From CAYNHF01 sp964397045 (lineage in GTDB: Bacteria; Actinomycetota; Acidimicrobiia; Spongiisociales; UBA5794), in the NCBI GenBank assembly GCA_964397045.1, contig CAYNHF010000027.1, forward strand, positions 13,248 to 77,247: a DNA stretch of 64,000 bases, read 5' to 3'. Position 1 is the first letter of the stretch, and each line of letters begins with the position of its first letter. Shown piece by piece: positions 35,369 through 44,121 of the stretch. Position numbers and translations under genes: made by a program. The notes below the pieces were generated by a model. It made no database searches. It saw nothing but the letters and a program-made list of their open reading frames with translations, and was not told where the DNA came from.

Positions 35369-35680
35369 CTCGTTCGCAACCTTCGCGCCGCGCCGGAGCA
35401 ACGTCAATCCGTCGAGCGTGACGAGAGGCGCCGGCTACTGCGGGGGGAGGGCGCTGGCAAATGCGACGCCCTCGTCCACCCAGGCGGCGAAGGTTCTCTT
35501 GCTCCGTTGGGAACGCGAACCCACTGAGCAAGACGAAACCGGGGCGGTCCCGGGCTGACCACGTGTCGGAGGGCAGCCCACGCCACCCTCGTACGCCCAT
35601 CGGTCGGAACCGACAGGCGAGCCTGATGACCTGACACTGTCGAACGTCCTGTGACAGAACGGCCGGCACGGCTGCAACGT
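35369..35680. other. Gene-free stretch upstream of the TGA-containing methyltransferase
   Basis: No frame here has credible protein composition or a ribosome site; open frames are Arg/Pro/Ser-rich shadows. It probably holds the promoter of the methyltransferase. I see no RNA gene or repeat. Confidence 0.4.
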
Positions 35681-35711
35681 ATTGTGCCGCCCCATCGCGG
35701 GGCGGCACAAT
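35681..35711 (-). terminator. Hairpin downstream of the acidic repeat protein
   Basis: ATTGTGCCGCCCC and its complement pair over 13 bases with a 5-base loop. It starts 28 bases after the stop of the leftward acidic protein gene. No long T-run follows, so it is terminator-like rather than canonical. Confidence 0.55.
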
Positions 35712-35738
35712 GTCCGTCGGTTTGGTTGCGGGGCGTCG

Positions 35739-36236
35739 TCAGTCGCCTTCGCTGGCGTCGGTGCTGTCCGAGCTGTCGTCTGGCGAGTCCACGCTCTCCT
35801 CGTCCTCGTCGGCGCTGTCGTCTGGCGAGTCCACGCTCTCTTCCGGGGACTCGGCGCTGTCCGGCGAGTCGACGCTGTCATCGCTTGCGACCGAATCGGT
35901 GCTGTCCACCGTGTCCGGCGAATCTGGTGAGTCTGGTGAGGCGAAGCTCTCGATGGAGTCTTCGATCGAAGCCTCGTCATCGTCTCCTGGTTCGGCGGTT
36001 GCGTCGTCATCGAAGGGTGAAGAGAGTGAATCGGTTGCGTCCTCGACGACGAAGATGGTTTCGTCGAGATCGAGCGTCGTTGACGTGGTGATCTGCTGGA
36101 TCGGGACGATGTCATCGAGTAGAACGTCCGGGCTATTGGTGCCGGCGTCAGAGGCGACCGCGGTTGCCCCGCCTGCCACGACGAGACTGACGCCCGCGGC
36201 ACCGCCCACAACTCTCCATTTTCGACTCGGGTCCAT
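35739..36236 (-). CDS. Exported acidic Ser/Asp-repeat protein
   Basis: 165 residues from ATG 36236 with GGAGGAG 6 bases upstream. N-terminus DPSRKWRVVGGAAGVSLVVAG is a signal or anchor segment. After residue 40 the protein is dominated by Asp, Glu and Ser, with repeats such as SVDSPDD, SPDSPDS and DSTDS, and a late run of near-identical units. It is intrinsically disordered and highly negative, similar to cell-wall spacer regions, and might bind cations. Repeat DNA favours length variation. No homologous domain. Confidence 0.7.
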   Translation of the reverse strand: MDPSRKWRVVGGAAGVSLVVAGGATAVASDAGTNSPDVLLDDIVPIQQITTSTTLDLDETIFVVEDATDSLSSPFDDDATAEPGDDDEASIEDSIESFASPDSPDSPDTVDSTDSVASDDSVDSPDSAESPEESVDSPDDSADEDEESVDSPDDSSDSTDASEGD

Positions 36237-36370
36237 TGAATTCTCCTCCGTCTGCCTTGTGTCTCTTGATCCCAATCTGGTCGGGCTGTGGTTAACGCAT
36301 CGCTAAGCCACCAACAACCAGAGGATGCAGCTGCTGCCAGCATATGTGGCCGATCGGCCACTGTCAGTGA

Positions 36371-37579
36371 CTATTCTGCGGTTGTAGCCGAGTCGACCCA
36401 CCGTTCGGCCAGCGTGATACGCCGCTCGGTCGCTGTCCGCCAGCTCGGTTCCTGGACACGAAACGGTCCGGTAGCGAATCCCAGAATTGCTGCCGCAGTT
36501 CGCAACCGGAGATCGTGCGGGTCGACCGTTTCGTCGAATGCCGAGATCAGCGAAGCACCGTACCGATCGATGTTGTGACCGGCCTTGGATGCCAGGGCCA
36601 GCGAGGCAAGGTGCCCCAGCATCATCGCCAAGTCGTTGGCCCGTTCCCCACGGCCCGCCGTGTCGATATCGATGAGACCCGCCACGGTGGCGTCGCGTCC
36701 CAGGACCTGCGACGAGTGGAAGTCGCCGTGCACCGGGACCAGAGGCGTCCGTTCGACGTCCGAAACAGCAGCGGCGACGGCGTCGATCCGAGCTGAAAGA
36801 TCGGGGACGACAGCCTTGAGAAGCCTGGCATGCGAAGCGGCCCGTTGGGAAGGGCCCTTCACGGTGCTGCCGAGGCGGGGCGGGATGGCATCGAGCAAGG
36901 CGAGGAGCTGGTCGCCGGTCGGCAGTCGCCGTTTCCCCGCCTCCAGTGACTTACGTATGGTCTGACCCGGCAGACTCTGGAGTGCCACCAGGCCCTGGTC
37001 CGCCGACCAGCCGAAGCTATATGGCACCGGCAGGTGGGTGGCCATGGCGGTGTGCTTCTCCTGCAGAGCAGCAATTCGATTGGGCCGGAGCACCTTCAGA
37101 TAGATGCGAGCGACTGGTGTGACGACTTCGATGACCGCTCTCCTCCCCGGGCGATACGCTCTCCGCCGCAGGCGCACCGCGGTCGCCGGTGCTCCGAGCT
37201 GCTCGAGGAGGCCCAGCACCCGGGTTGGGTCCGCCGCGACCTCGAGCCCCGGCAGCGCCGGGTCATGCGGGTAGCGCCAGAGTGCGATTTCAATCCCGTC
37301 TGCGACCAATCTGAACGCACTGCCGGGTGCTTCGCGTCCGGACGCGGCCACGATGGTCTCCCGGGTCGGGCTATCGCCGGGTCGCTCGATCCTGGCTGAG
37401 AACTGCGCCACGACCGATATCCCCGGCACGTACCGAATCTGGGCCAGACGCGCATCGAGTATGCCCGCTTCGGGACCAATGGCTGTCTCGAGCAGGTCTT
37501 CCGCCTCGGCTCCTGTCAGCACGGCGAGGGCGGGCAGACCGGGATCATGCAGTGGTTGGCTCGATGACATGGTGGACAT
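36371..37579 (-). CDS. Aminoglycoside-phosphotransferase/choline-kinase-fold protein
   Basis: 402 residues. Kinase-like core: PVHGDFHSSQVL (catalytic loop, with Asp of HGD; the metal-binding Asn is replaced by Gln) and GLIDIDTAGRGERANDLAMML (Mg-binding Asp). The N-terminal 100 residues contain YVPGISVVAQFSARI, similar to the nucleotide lobe. Such proteins phosphorylate small molecules, often not antibiotics. It is divergent from the SigR-like sigma gene with 125 bases between. Substrate unknown. Confidence 0.7.
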   Translation of the reverse strand: MSTMSSSQPLHDPGLPALAVLTGAEAEDLLETAIGPEAGILDARLAQIRYVPGISVVAQFSARIERPGDSPTRETIVAASGREAPGSAFRLVADGIEIALWRYPHDPALPGLEVAADPTRVLGLLEQLGAPATAVRLRRRAYRPGRRAVIEVVTPVARIYLKVLRPNRIAALQEKHTAMATHLPVPYSFGWSADQGLVALQSLPGQTIRKSLEAGKRRLPTGDQLLALLDAIPPRLGSTVKGPSQRAASHARLLKAVVPDLSARIDAVAAAVSDVERTPLVPVHGDFHSSQVLGRDATVAGLIDIDTAGRGERANDLAMMLGHLASLALASKAGHNIDRYGASLISAFDETVDPHDLRLRTAAAILGFATGPFRVQEPSWRTATERRITLAERWVDSATTAE

Positions 37580-37704
37580 TGTGGCAGCGCCCGGCGGGGT
37601 GTCCTCGTGTAGTCACCGCGGCCGGACAGCAACATCCTCTCCCGTCGGGATGCCCGTTAGGCTGGTCGCCTACCGAGGATTCATCGAACCCGGAGGCGCC
37701 GGGT

Positions 37705-38268
37705 ATGGCCGACCAAGCTGACTTCGAGCGCGATGCGATGCAGTTCGCACCGCAGCTCTACTCCGCGGCGCTGCGGATGACCCGGAATCCGGCGGATGCG
37801 GAGGACGTGGTGCAGGAGACGTACCTGAAGGCCTACCGCGCCTACGGCACCTTCGAGGCAGGCACCAACCTCAAGGCCTGGTTGTATCGGATCCTCACCA
37901 ACACCTACATCAACAAGTACCGCAAGCAGCAGCGTCGCCCTTCTGAGGTGGAACTCGGAGAGCTGCAGGACCTTTACCTCTTCAAGCGCCTCGGAGAGCC
38001 CTCGGGTGCATCGATGAGTGCCGAGGAAACGGTGCTCGACGAAATCGTCGATGTGGACGTGAAACAGGCGCTCGAGTCGCTTCCCGAGCACTTCCGGATG
38101 CCCGTCCTGCTCGCCGACGTCGAGGGATTCTCGTACAAGGAGATTGCCGAGATTCTGGACATTCCGATAGGCACGGTGATGTCGAGGCTGCATCGTGGAA
38201 GAAAAGCGCTCCAAAAGAAGTTGTGGAACTTGGCAGAGGAACGCGGGTTGACAGGACAGACGCAATGA
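37705..38268 (+). CDS. SigR/SigH-like ECF sigma factor
   Basis: 187 residues from ATG 37705, GGAGG 8 bases upstream. Region 2 DAEDVVQETYLKAYRAY with KAWLYRILTNTYINKYRK; region 4 DVEGFSYKEIAEILDIPIGTVMSRLHRGR. This is the pattern of actinobacterial SigR/SigH, which controls the thiol-oxidative stress regulon. Its stop overlaps the start of an RsrA-like zinc anti-sigma (ATGA), the standard pairing. Confidence 0.92.
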   Translation: MADQADFERDAMQFAPQLYSAALRMTRNPADAEDVVQETYLKAYRAYGTFEAGTNLKAWLYRILTNTYINKYRKQQRRPSEVELGELQDLYLFKRLGEPSGASMSAEETVLDEIVDVDVKQALESLPEHFRMPVLLADVEGFSYKEIAEILDIPIGTVMSRLHRGRKALQKKLWNLAEERGLTGQTQ

Positions 38269-38519
38269 GCACCAACGGGTGTGGTCACGCCATCGAGTAC
38301 ATCTACAACTACCTCGACGAGGAGATCACGTGGACCCGTCGGATGCGGGTCAGGTGGCACCTGCGCAGTTGTGATCACTGTTGTGACGCCTACGAATTCG
38401 AGACCCAGCTCAAGGCCGTGGTGCGGTCCAAAGGCCACGACGAGCCTCCGCCGGAACTGGTCAACCGTCTCCGGACGTTGATAGAGGAACAACGGGGTCA
38501 ACAGCAGCCCGAAAACTGA
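38265..38519 (+). CDS. RsrA-like zinc-binding anti-sigma factor
   Basis: 84 residues. Zinc/redox motif H-x3-C-x2-C appears as WHLRSCDHC (His32, Cys36, Cys39), with Cys6 at the N-terminus as in RsrA and an extra Cys40. Oxidation of such cysteines releases zinc and the sigma factor. The ATGA junction with the sigma gene ensures equal synthesis. The helical C-terminus (ELVNRLRTLIEEQ) is normal for the family. Confidence 0.9.
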   Translation: MSTNGCGHAIEYIYNYLDEEITWTRRMRVRWHLRSCDHCCDAYEFETQLKAVVRSKGHDEPPPELVNRLRTLIEEQRGQQQPEN

Positions 38520-38554
38520 GCGGCTTGGTGAGCCGCGAGAGGACGTGATGTCCA

Positions 38555-38749
38555 ATGGCTGAAAATGTTCTGAAAGGTAAGCGGACCCTCGGCTCGAGCC
38601 GGGCTCCCAAACAAATCGAAGCCACCAGGGTGTGTGCCCACTCCGGTTGCGACACCACGCTGTCGCGATACAACAAACGCGACCACTGCTACGCACACGC
38701 TCCCACTCGGTTCCCTCGACTTCGAGGCAGGGTCATTCCGGAGGCGTAG
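38555..38749 (+). CDS. Small zinc-ribbon-like protein
   Basis: 64 residues, basic. VCAHSGCDTTLSRYNKRDHCYAH gives C-x4-C-x11-C-x2-H, a likely single zinc site, with a basic lead-in (KGKRTLGSSRAPKQIE). Such proteins are widespread in Actinomycetota after SigR/RsrA-type operons or alone; the function is not known to me. It follows the anti-sigma by 35 bases in the same direction. Confidence 0.65.
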   Translation: MAENVLKGKRTLGSSRAPKQIEATRVCAHSGCDTTLSRYNKRDHCYAHAPTRFPRLRGRVIPEA

Positions 38750-38812
38750 GTCGAGGTATCGGCCGTCGGGTGACTCGCACCGTGTCGGATGCGCCTCTAG
38801 GCTTCCGGCCCG

Positions 38813-39127
38813 ATGAAGACGCTGCGGGCCTTTGCCCTCCTCACCTTGCTGGCACTGGGGTTCACCGGTGCCATGGGTACGGCGCTGGCCACCGATGAGG
38901 CTCCGTCAACCACCGCCGCCGAGGCCGAGGCAGCGGATCCCGACGCTCCGCTGGACCCGAATGCGCCGCCGGTTGTCGTCGAAGACACGATCCCTGAACT
39001 CGACGAAGAGCCGTGGACCGCACGGTTCCTGGCACCCGCGACCGCCGTGCTCGGTATTGTCATCTTCGTCATCGTCGTCGTGTACTACTTCGCCCGTATC
39101 CGCGGTCGCTATGAGGTAGTCGGCTGA
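38813..39127 (+). CDS. Exported single-span membrane protein, function unknown
   Basis: 104 residues. A signal peptide (LRAFALLTLLALGFTGAMGTALA) is followed by an Ala/Glu/Asp/Pro-rich segment and one C-terminal transmembrane helix (ATAVLGIVIFVIVVVYYF) with a basic end RIRGRY. The topology is thus a short exported loop held by a C-terminal anchor. No recognised domain. Start has a weak ribosome site. Confidence 0.6.
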   Translation: MKTLRAFALLTLLALGFTGAMGTALATDEAPSTTAAEAEAADPDAPLDPNAPPVVVEDTIPELDEEPWTARFLAPATAVLGIVIFVIVVVYYFARIRGRYEVVG

Positions 39128-39176
39128 CGGCCCGGTACCGCATGCTCGGCCGGTTGGTGCCTCTTGTCGTAGTACC

Positions 39177-40217
39177 TTGACGCTGGTGACCACCACGACA
39201 TCTCCACTCGCCCTCCGGGTTGCTGCCAGGTTCATGGGGTCGTATCCGTTGGCGGGGACCTATCACGAGGAGCGGTTCGCCGAGCAAGCGCCCGGTCTCG
39301 TCGATCGTGCAGCCACTCTGGTCGAGGCGGAGACGGGCCTCCATGCGCCCGGTGTTCCGGACGTGAGAGTGGTATCCCGCAGCGAGTGGGTGGAGAACAA
39401 CATGTCTGCGTTCTCGGCCCTGGTGGCTCCTGCCGAGCAGCGACTCAGTCGGCACTCCGGGCTGACCACCCGAGCAGGGCAGCGCCTCATGGCGGCGGAG
39501 ATGGGGGCAGTGCTCGGCATCCTTTCTCGTCGGGTGCTCGGGCAGTATGAACTGGTCCTTCCCACCGAAGAGGGGGGCCTCGGTGACACCGTCATGTTTG
39601 TTGGAGCCAACGTGCTCCAGATGGAGCGGCGCCATGTGTTCCGTCCTGCCGAGTTCCGTTTCTGGGTGGCGCTCCACGAGTGCACCCATCGGCTGCAGTT
39701 CCGCGGTGTCCCGTGGATGCGCGAGTATTTCCTGGCACTGGTCGGCGAACTGGTCGCCAAAACCGAGCCGGAACCGCACCGCGCCAGCCGTGTCGCCGCC
39801 GAATTGCGCGCTGCTTCGGCTTCGGGTGAGCCGCTGGTCGGCGAAGCCGGCCTGTTCGGCTTGTTCGCAACGCCTGCCCAGCGCGAGGTCATCGGAAGGG
39901 TCCAAGCGTTGATGTCGCTTCTCGAGGGGCACGGCCACGTGGTGATGGATCGCGTCGGGGCGCGTGAATTGGTGACGCAGGATCGAATGTCGAAGGTGCT
40001 CAAGGCAAGGCGACTGGATCCCAGGACCGCGACGTTCTTCAGGTTGGTCGGCCTCGAGTTGAAGATGAAGCAGTACGAGGCGGGGGGCCGATTCGTTGCA
40101 GGGGTGGAACGTCATGCCGGATGGGATGCACTCAACGCTGCTTGGCAGGGGCCTGAGAATCTCCCGACGCTCGATGAGATCTCCGACCCCGTCCTCTGGC
40201 TGGAGCGGGTGGGGTGA
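39177..40217 (+). CDS. DUF2342 zinc-dependent metalloprotease-like protein
   Basis: 346 residues with the HExxH motif as ALHECTHRLQF (about residue 165) and a downstream helix EGHGHVVMD supplying a third ligand candidate. DUF2342 proteins are actinobacterial, once annotated as F420-biosynthesis-associated, and lie before tilS in Streptomyces and others as here. The stop overlaps tilS by 4 bases. TTG 39177 and GTG 39186 are both possible starts; neither has a clear ribosome site. Physiological substrate unknown. Confidence 0.88.
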   Translation: MTLVTTTTSPLALRVAARFMGSYPLAGTYHEERFAEQAPGLVDRAATLVEAETGLHAPGVPDVRVVSRSEWVENNMSAFSALVAPAEQRLSRHSGLTTRAGQRLMAAEMGAVLGILSRRVLGQYELVLPTEEGGLGDTVMFVGANVLQMERRHVFRPAEFRFWVALHECTHRLQFRGVPWMREYFLALVGELVAKTEPEPHRASRVAAELRAASASGEPLVGEAGLFGLFATPAQREVIGRVQALMSLLEGHGHVVMDRVGARELVTQDRMSKVLKARRLDPRTATFFRLVGLELKMKQYEAGGRFVAGVERHAGWDALNAAWQGPENLPTLDEISDPVLWLERVG

Positions 40218-41527
40218 CCAGCCTGGCAGCGGATCTGCTGGCCGACGTCGGTGGGCGGATTCCTCCCGGAACCGTGGTGGTGGCCGTCAGTGGAGGCGCC
40301 GACTCTGCCGTGCTCGCCTGGGTGGCCACCCAGGCGAACGGCTCGGGCAAAGTGCGAGCCGTTCATATCAACCACGGACAGGCGGCATCGAGCGATCTTC
40401 AGGGAGCTGCGGCTGCGGTTGCTGCCCGCGTTTCGGTTCCTCTCGAAGTGTTCGCGGTCGAACTCGGGAACGGAGCGTCCTTCGAGAACCAGGCTCGCGA
40501 GGCGCGACTCGCCGCCCTGGCAGCGGCCGCGGGAGAAGACGGAGTGGTGCTGGTCGGCCACCAACGTGACGATGTCGCCGAGACCATCCTCTCTAACCTG
40601 GCCCGAGGGGCCGGTGCCAGAGGACTTTCCGGAATCGCCCAACGGCGCGGGCAATTCGTGCGTCCGCTCATCGATACCGATCGGTCGGTGGTGCGAGCCG
40701 TTGCCGACGAACTGGAGCTTCCGTACTTGGATGACCCCAGCAACCTCGACACCACCTTGCGGCGCAATGCGATCCGCCAACGGGTAGTCCCGGCGTTGCT
40801 TGAGGTGTTCGGCGCCGGCGTCACCGCCCGGGTCGCCAGGGCAGGCAGGCACCTGGCCGCCGATGACGCCGCACTGGAAGCCGAGGCGGACCACGTGCCG
40901 ATTCACGTGGGGTATCGCGGGGCCGTGCTGATTCCAGCGGCGCCGCTCTCAGTGACCGCCCCCGCGTTGGCGGCTCGGGTCGTGCAGCGTGCATTCCGCA
41001 GCCTGCACCCGCCATACGGAGCCGCGACGGAAGACGTGATGGCCGTGCTGGCAGTCGCTGCCGGGGAGGCACGTCGATTGGGCCTCGCAGGCGACCTCGT
41101 AGTCGACCGGGAAGATGCGCTGATTGCGATCTACCGGCCGGAAAATGCATCGAGCAGCTCCCGGATCGAACTCATCCGTGCCGCCGCCTCCAATCCCATC
41201 ACCTACGGCCCGGTGCGGCTGCACGCCCTCACGGGACCTTCGCGGCCTACGATCGGCAGGCTCGCGGCTCGTTTGAAGGCGGACGGACCCTATGCCGTGA
41301 GGGCGGCGATTGAAGGCGAGCGACTGGAGATCGAGGGCGGTTCCAAGTTGGTGCGTGACGCCATGGCGGAAAGTGGAATCCCACGTCGGCTCCGGTCCGA
41401 GTGGCCGGTCGTGGCTCAAGATGAGAGAATCGCCTGGATCGCCGGATCGCGACTGGCCCCGTGGGCCAGAGCCAACCCGGAAACTCCCAAAGCGATGACA
41501 TTGAGAATGGAGAGGATCGCCCTGTGA
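40214..41527 (+). CDS. tilS: tRNA(Ile)-lysidine synthase
   Basis: 437 residues. The PP-loop motif VAVSGGADSA (about residues 23-32) binds ATP; GHQRDDVAETILSNLARG and RRNAIRQRVVP are the tRNA/lysine-binding parts. The C-terminal TilS_C-like domain (RLAARLKADGPYAVR, RLRSEWPVV) is present, so the enzyme is full length. It changes C34 of tRNA-Ile(CAU) to lysidine. GTGA overlaps on both sides couple it to the DUF2342 gene and to hpt. Confidence 0.95.
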   Translation: MTSLAADLLADVGGRIPPGTVVVAVSGGADSAVLAWVATQANGSGKVRAVHINHGQAASSDLQGAAAAVAARVSVPLEVFAVELGNGASFENQAREARLAALAAAAGEDGVVLVGHQRDDVAETILSNLARGAGARGLSGIAQRRGQFVRPLIDTDRSVVRAVADELELPYLDDPSNLDTTLRRNAIRQRVVPALLEVFGAGVTARVARAGRHLAADDAALEAEADHVPIHVGYRGAVLIPAAPLSVTAPALAARVVQRAFRSLHPPYGAATEDVMAVLAVAAGEARRLGLAGDLVVDREDALIAIYRPENASSSSRIELIRAAASNPITYGPVRLHALTGPSRPTIGRLAARLKADGPYAVRAAIEGERLEIEGGSKLVRDAMAESGIPRRLRSEWPVVAQDERIAWIAGSRLAPWARANPETPKAMTLRMERIAL

Positions 41528-42057
41528 AGATCGAGCGGGTGCTGATCGAAGAAGATCAAATCCAGGCCAAGCTGGCCGAGATGGGTGCAGCTATCTCGCG
41601 GGACTACGAAGGCAAGAACCTGCTCGTGGTCGGGGTGCTCAAAGGTGCCTTCATGGTGATGGCCGATCTGGCCCGCAACATCGACATCCCGGTCGAGTTC
41701 GACTTCATGGCGGTCTCATCGTACGGGTCCGCGACCAAGACCTCGGGGGTAGTACGGATCCTCAAGGATCTCGATACCGAGATTGCAGGTCGCCACGTGC
41801 TCATCGTCGAGGACATCATCGACTCCGGCCTCACGCTTCACTACCTGATTCGGAACCTCGGTGTCCGGGGCCCCGAATCGCTTGAACTCGCCGCGTTGCT
41901 CGTCAAGGACGGCATCGAGCGGCCTCCGTTGGACATTCGCTATACCGGTTTCCACATTCCGCCCGAGTTCGTCGTCGGGTATGGCCTCGACTATCAGGGG
42001 TTGTTGCGCAATCTCCCCTATATCGGTGTCATGGCCGAAGACGGTGAAGAAGACTGA
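41524..42057 (+). CDS. hpt: Hypoxanthine phosphoribosyltransferase
   Basis: 177 residues from GTG 41524, overlapping the tilS stop (GTGA). The PRPP-binding motif is VLIVEDIIDSGLTL (about residues 95-108), and the substrate-end motif is VVGYGLDYQGLLRNLPYIG. It salvages hypoxanthine and guanine to IMP and GMP. The tilS-hpt-ftsH order is ancient and shared with most Gram-positive bacteria. Confidence 0.95.
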   Translation: MKIERVLIEEDQIQAKLAEMGAAISRDYEGKNLLVVGVLKGAFMVMADLARNIDIPVEFDFMAVSSYGSATKTSGVVRILKDLDTEIAGRHVLIVEDIIDSGLTLHYLIRNLGVRGPESLELAALLVKDGIERPPLDIRYTGFHIPPEFVVGYGLDYQGLLRNLPYIGVMAEDGEED

Positions 42058-42120
42058 TCGGGACCACCCGAAGCCACCTCCCTCGCGGCCGCGATCACAG
42101 AACTAGCTCCCACGATCACA

Positions 42121-42126
42121 TATGAT
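42121..42126 (+). promoter_or_regulatory. Possible -10 element for ftsH
   Basis: TATGAT stands 52 bases before the ftsH start in the only gap of this gene chain (42058-42177). The surroundings are unusually AT-rich. No good -35 was found, so this is tentative. Confidence 0.3.
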
Positions 42127-42177
42127 GAAACTGCAAACTTCTCAGCGAAACCCCCGAACCGGCCGATTAGGAGCAGC

Positions 42178-44121
42178 GTGAGCCGTACCGCCCGCACCAT
42201 CGTTGTGTACGCCGTCGTGGTTCTACTCGTCGTGATGGCAGTCAACGTGTTCATGTCGACCGGAGAGGAACCTGAGGCGCTCACGCTCAACGAGTTCCAG
42301 ACCAAGCTGGAAACCGGCCAAATCACGGCGGTCATCATGAAGCAGGTCTCAGATGAGATCGAGGGCGAGATGGTCGACCCAACCGCCGAAGATGGCGTCA
42401 CCGAATTCGTGGTCGGCTACCCCAACGAGTACGAGGGTGAACTCACCCAGCAGATCCTCGACGCCGGTGTCGAGGACTTTGAGATCGACCCCGAGAACCC
42501 CTCGGCGTTCCAGTGGATCATCGGGCTGCTGCCCTACGTGCTGCTCTTCGGGATCTTCATCTTCGTGATGATGCAACTCCAGGGCGGCGGCAACCGGGTG
42601 ATGCAGTTCGGTAAGGCGAAGGCAAAGCAGGTCACCAAGGACCAGCCGAAGGTTACATTCGCCGACGTTGCAGGATCCGACGAGGCCGTAGAGGAACTCG
42701 AGGAGATCAGGGACTTTCTCGAGAGCCCGGGCAAATTCCGGGCGATGGGAGCGAAGATCCCGAAGGGGGTGTTGCTCTTCGGACCCCCCGGCACGGGTAA
42801 GACCTTGTTGGCTCGTGCCGTCGCCGGGGAGGCAGGCGTACCGTTCTTCTCCATCTCCGGGTCGGACTTCGTGGAGATGTTCGTCGGCGTGGGTGCCAGC
42901 CGGGTTCGCGATCTCTTCGAGCAAGCCAAAGCGAGCGGCCCCGCCATCATCTTCATCGACGAGATCGACGCAGTCGGTCGCCATCGCGGCGCAGGCCTCG
43001 GCGGAGGTCACGACGAACGCGAGCAGACGCTCAACCAGCTCCTCGTCGAACTCGACGGCTTTGACGTGACCACCGGTGTGATCGTCATCGCGGCGACCAA
43101 CCGCCCCGACATCCTCGACCCTGCTTTGCTGCGCCCAGGTCGCTTCGATCGCCAGATCGTCGTCGACCGCCCCGACCTGCTGGGCCGGGAAGCGATTCTC
43201 GAAGTGCACGCCAAGGGGAAGCCGCTGGCGGATGACATCAACCTGAAGGCGCTGGCGAGACAGACTCCCGGGTTCACCGGAGCGGACCTGGCCAACCTCA
43301 TCAACGAAGCAGCCTTGCTCGCCGCCAGGACCGATTCGGACATCATCACCATGGTCGAGTTGGAAGAAGCCATCGAGCGCGTGATCGCTGGTCCGGAGCG
43401 CAAGAGCCGTGTGATGTCGGAAGAAGAACGCAAGATCACTGCCTACCACGAGGGTGGCCACGCCCTGGTCGGATATGCGCTGCCGAACGCCGACCCCATC
43501 CACAAAATCACGATCATTCCCCGTGGCAGAGCAGGTGGCTACACCATGGCGTTGCCGATGGAGGACAAGAACTACATGCGGCGCAGCGAGCTGGTAGATC
43601 AGCTTGCCATGCTGCTCGGCGGACGCACTGCCGAGGAAATCATATTCCTGGATCCCACCACTGGAGCATCGAACGACATCGAGAAGTCCACCCAGATCGC
43701 CAAGCGGATGGTGATGGAATACGGCATGAGCGACGAATTGGGGCCACTCCAATACGGCAAACCCGAAGGTGAGGTATTCCTCGGCCGCGACTACACGAGC
43801 GGCAACGACATCTCGAACGAGGTGGCGGCTGCGATCGATTCCGAGATTCGCGCCATGATCACCGCCGCCCACGAAGAGGCACGCGAGATCATCACCACCC
43901 ATATTGATGCGCTCCACCGTCTTGCAGCTGTGCTGCTGGACAAGGAGACCGTCGGCGCCAAGGAACTCGACGAGATCTTGCATGACGTTCCGAAGTGGGA
44001 GCACACCGAAACCGGAGGCCTCCGGATCAGGATGCCGCAGCATGGAGCGGTGCGTGAGGCAGGTCTCGTCGCCTCGCAGCGTTCCGAAGAGTCGACGCCG
44101 TCACAGCCGCCGAGGAATTGA
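42178..44121 (+). CDS. ftsH: ATP-dependent zinc metalloprotease FtsH
   Basis: 647 residues. Two transmembrane segments (about residues 7-24 and 108-128) enclose an exported domain. AAA module: GPPGTGKTLLARAVAGEAG, IIFIDEIDAVG and the SRH with RPGRFDRQI. The protease site is AYHEGGHALVG (HEXXH). It degrades membrane and regulatory proteins as a hexamer. GTG start with TAGGAG 5 bases before. The tail is short compared with Mycobacterium. Its stop overlaps the folP start. Confidence 0.97.
   Translation: MSRTARTIVVYAVVVLLVVMAVNVFMSTGEEPEALTLNEFQTKLETGQITAVIMKQVSDEIEGEMVDPTAEDGVTEFVVGYPNEYEGELTQQILDAGVEDFEIDPENPSAFQWIIGLLPYVLLFGIFIFVMMQLQGGGNRVMQFGKAKAKQVTKDQPKVTFADVAGSDEAVEELEEIRDFLESPGKFRAMGAKIPKGVLLFGPPGTGKTLLARAVAGEAGVPFFSISGSDFVEMFVGVGASRVRDLFEQAKASGPAIIFIDEIDAVGRHRGAGLGGGHDEREQTLNQLLVELDGFDVTTGVIVIAATNRPDILDPALLRPGRFDRQIVVDRPDLLGREAILEVHAKGKPLADDINLKALARQTPGFTGADLANLINEAALLAARTDSDIITMVELEEAIERVIAGPERKSRVMSEEERKITAYHEGGHALVGYALPNADPIHKITIIPRGRAGGYTMALPMEDKNYMRRSELVDQLAMLLGGRTAEEIIFLDPTTGASNDIEKSTQIAKRMVMEYGMSDELGPLQYGKPEGEVFLGRDYTSGNDISNEVAAAIDSEIRAMITAAHEEAREIITTHIDALHRLAAVLLDKETVGAKELDEILHDVPKWEHTETGGLRIRMPQHGAVREAGLVASQRSEESTPSQPPRN

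Noticed and set aside
35435..36361. 308-residue Ser/Arg/Thr-rich minus frame
   Set aside because: Shadow of the acidic repeat protein gene, which has a strong ribosome site in the other frame.
42349..44043. 564-residue minus-strand frame
   Set aside because: Antisense shadow of ftsH caused by GC-biased third codon positions; no ribosome site or motif.
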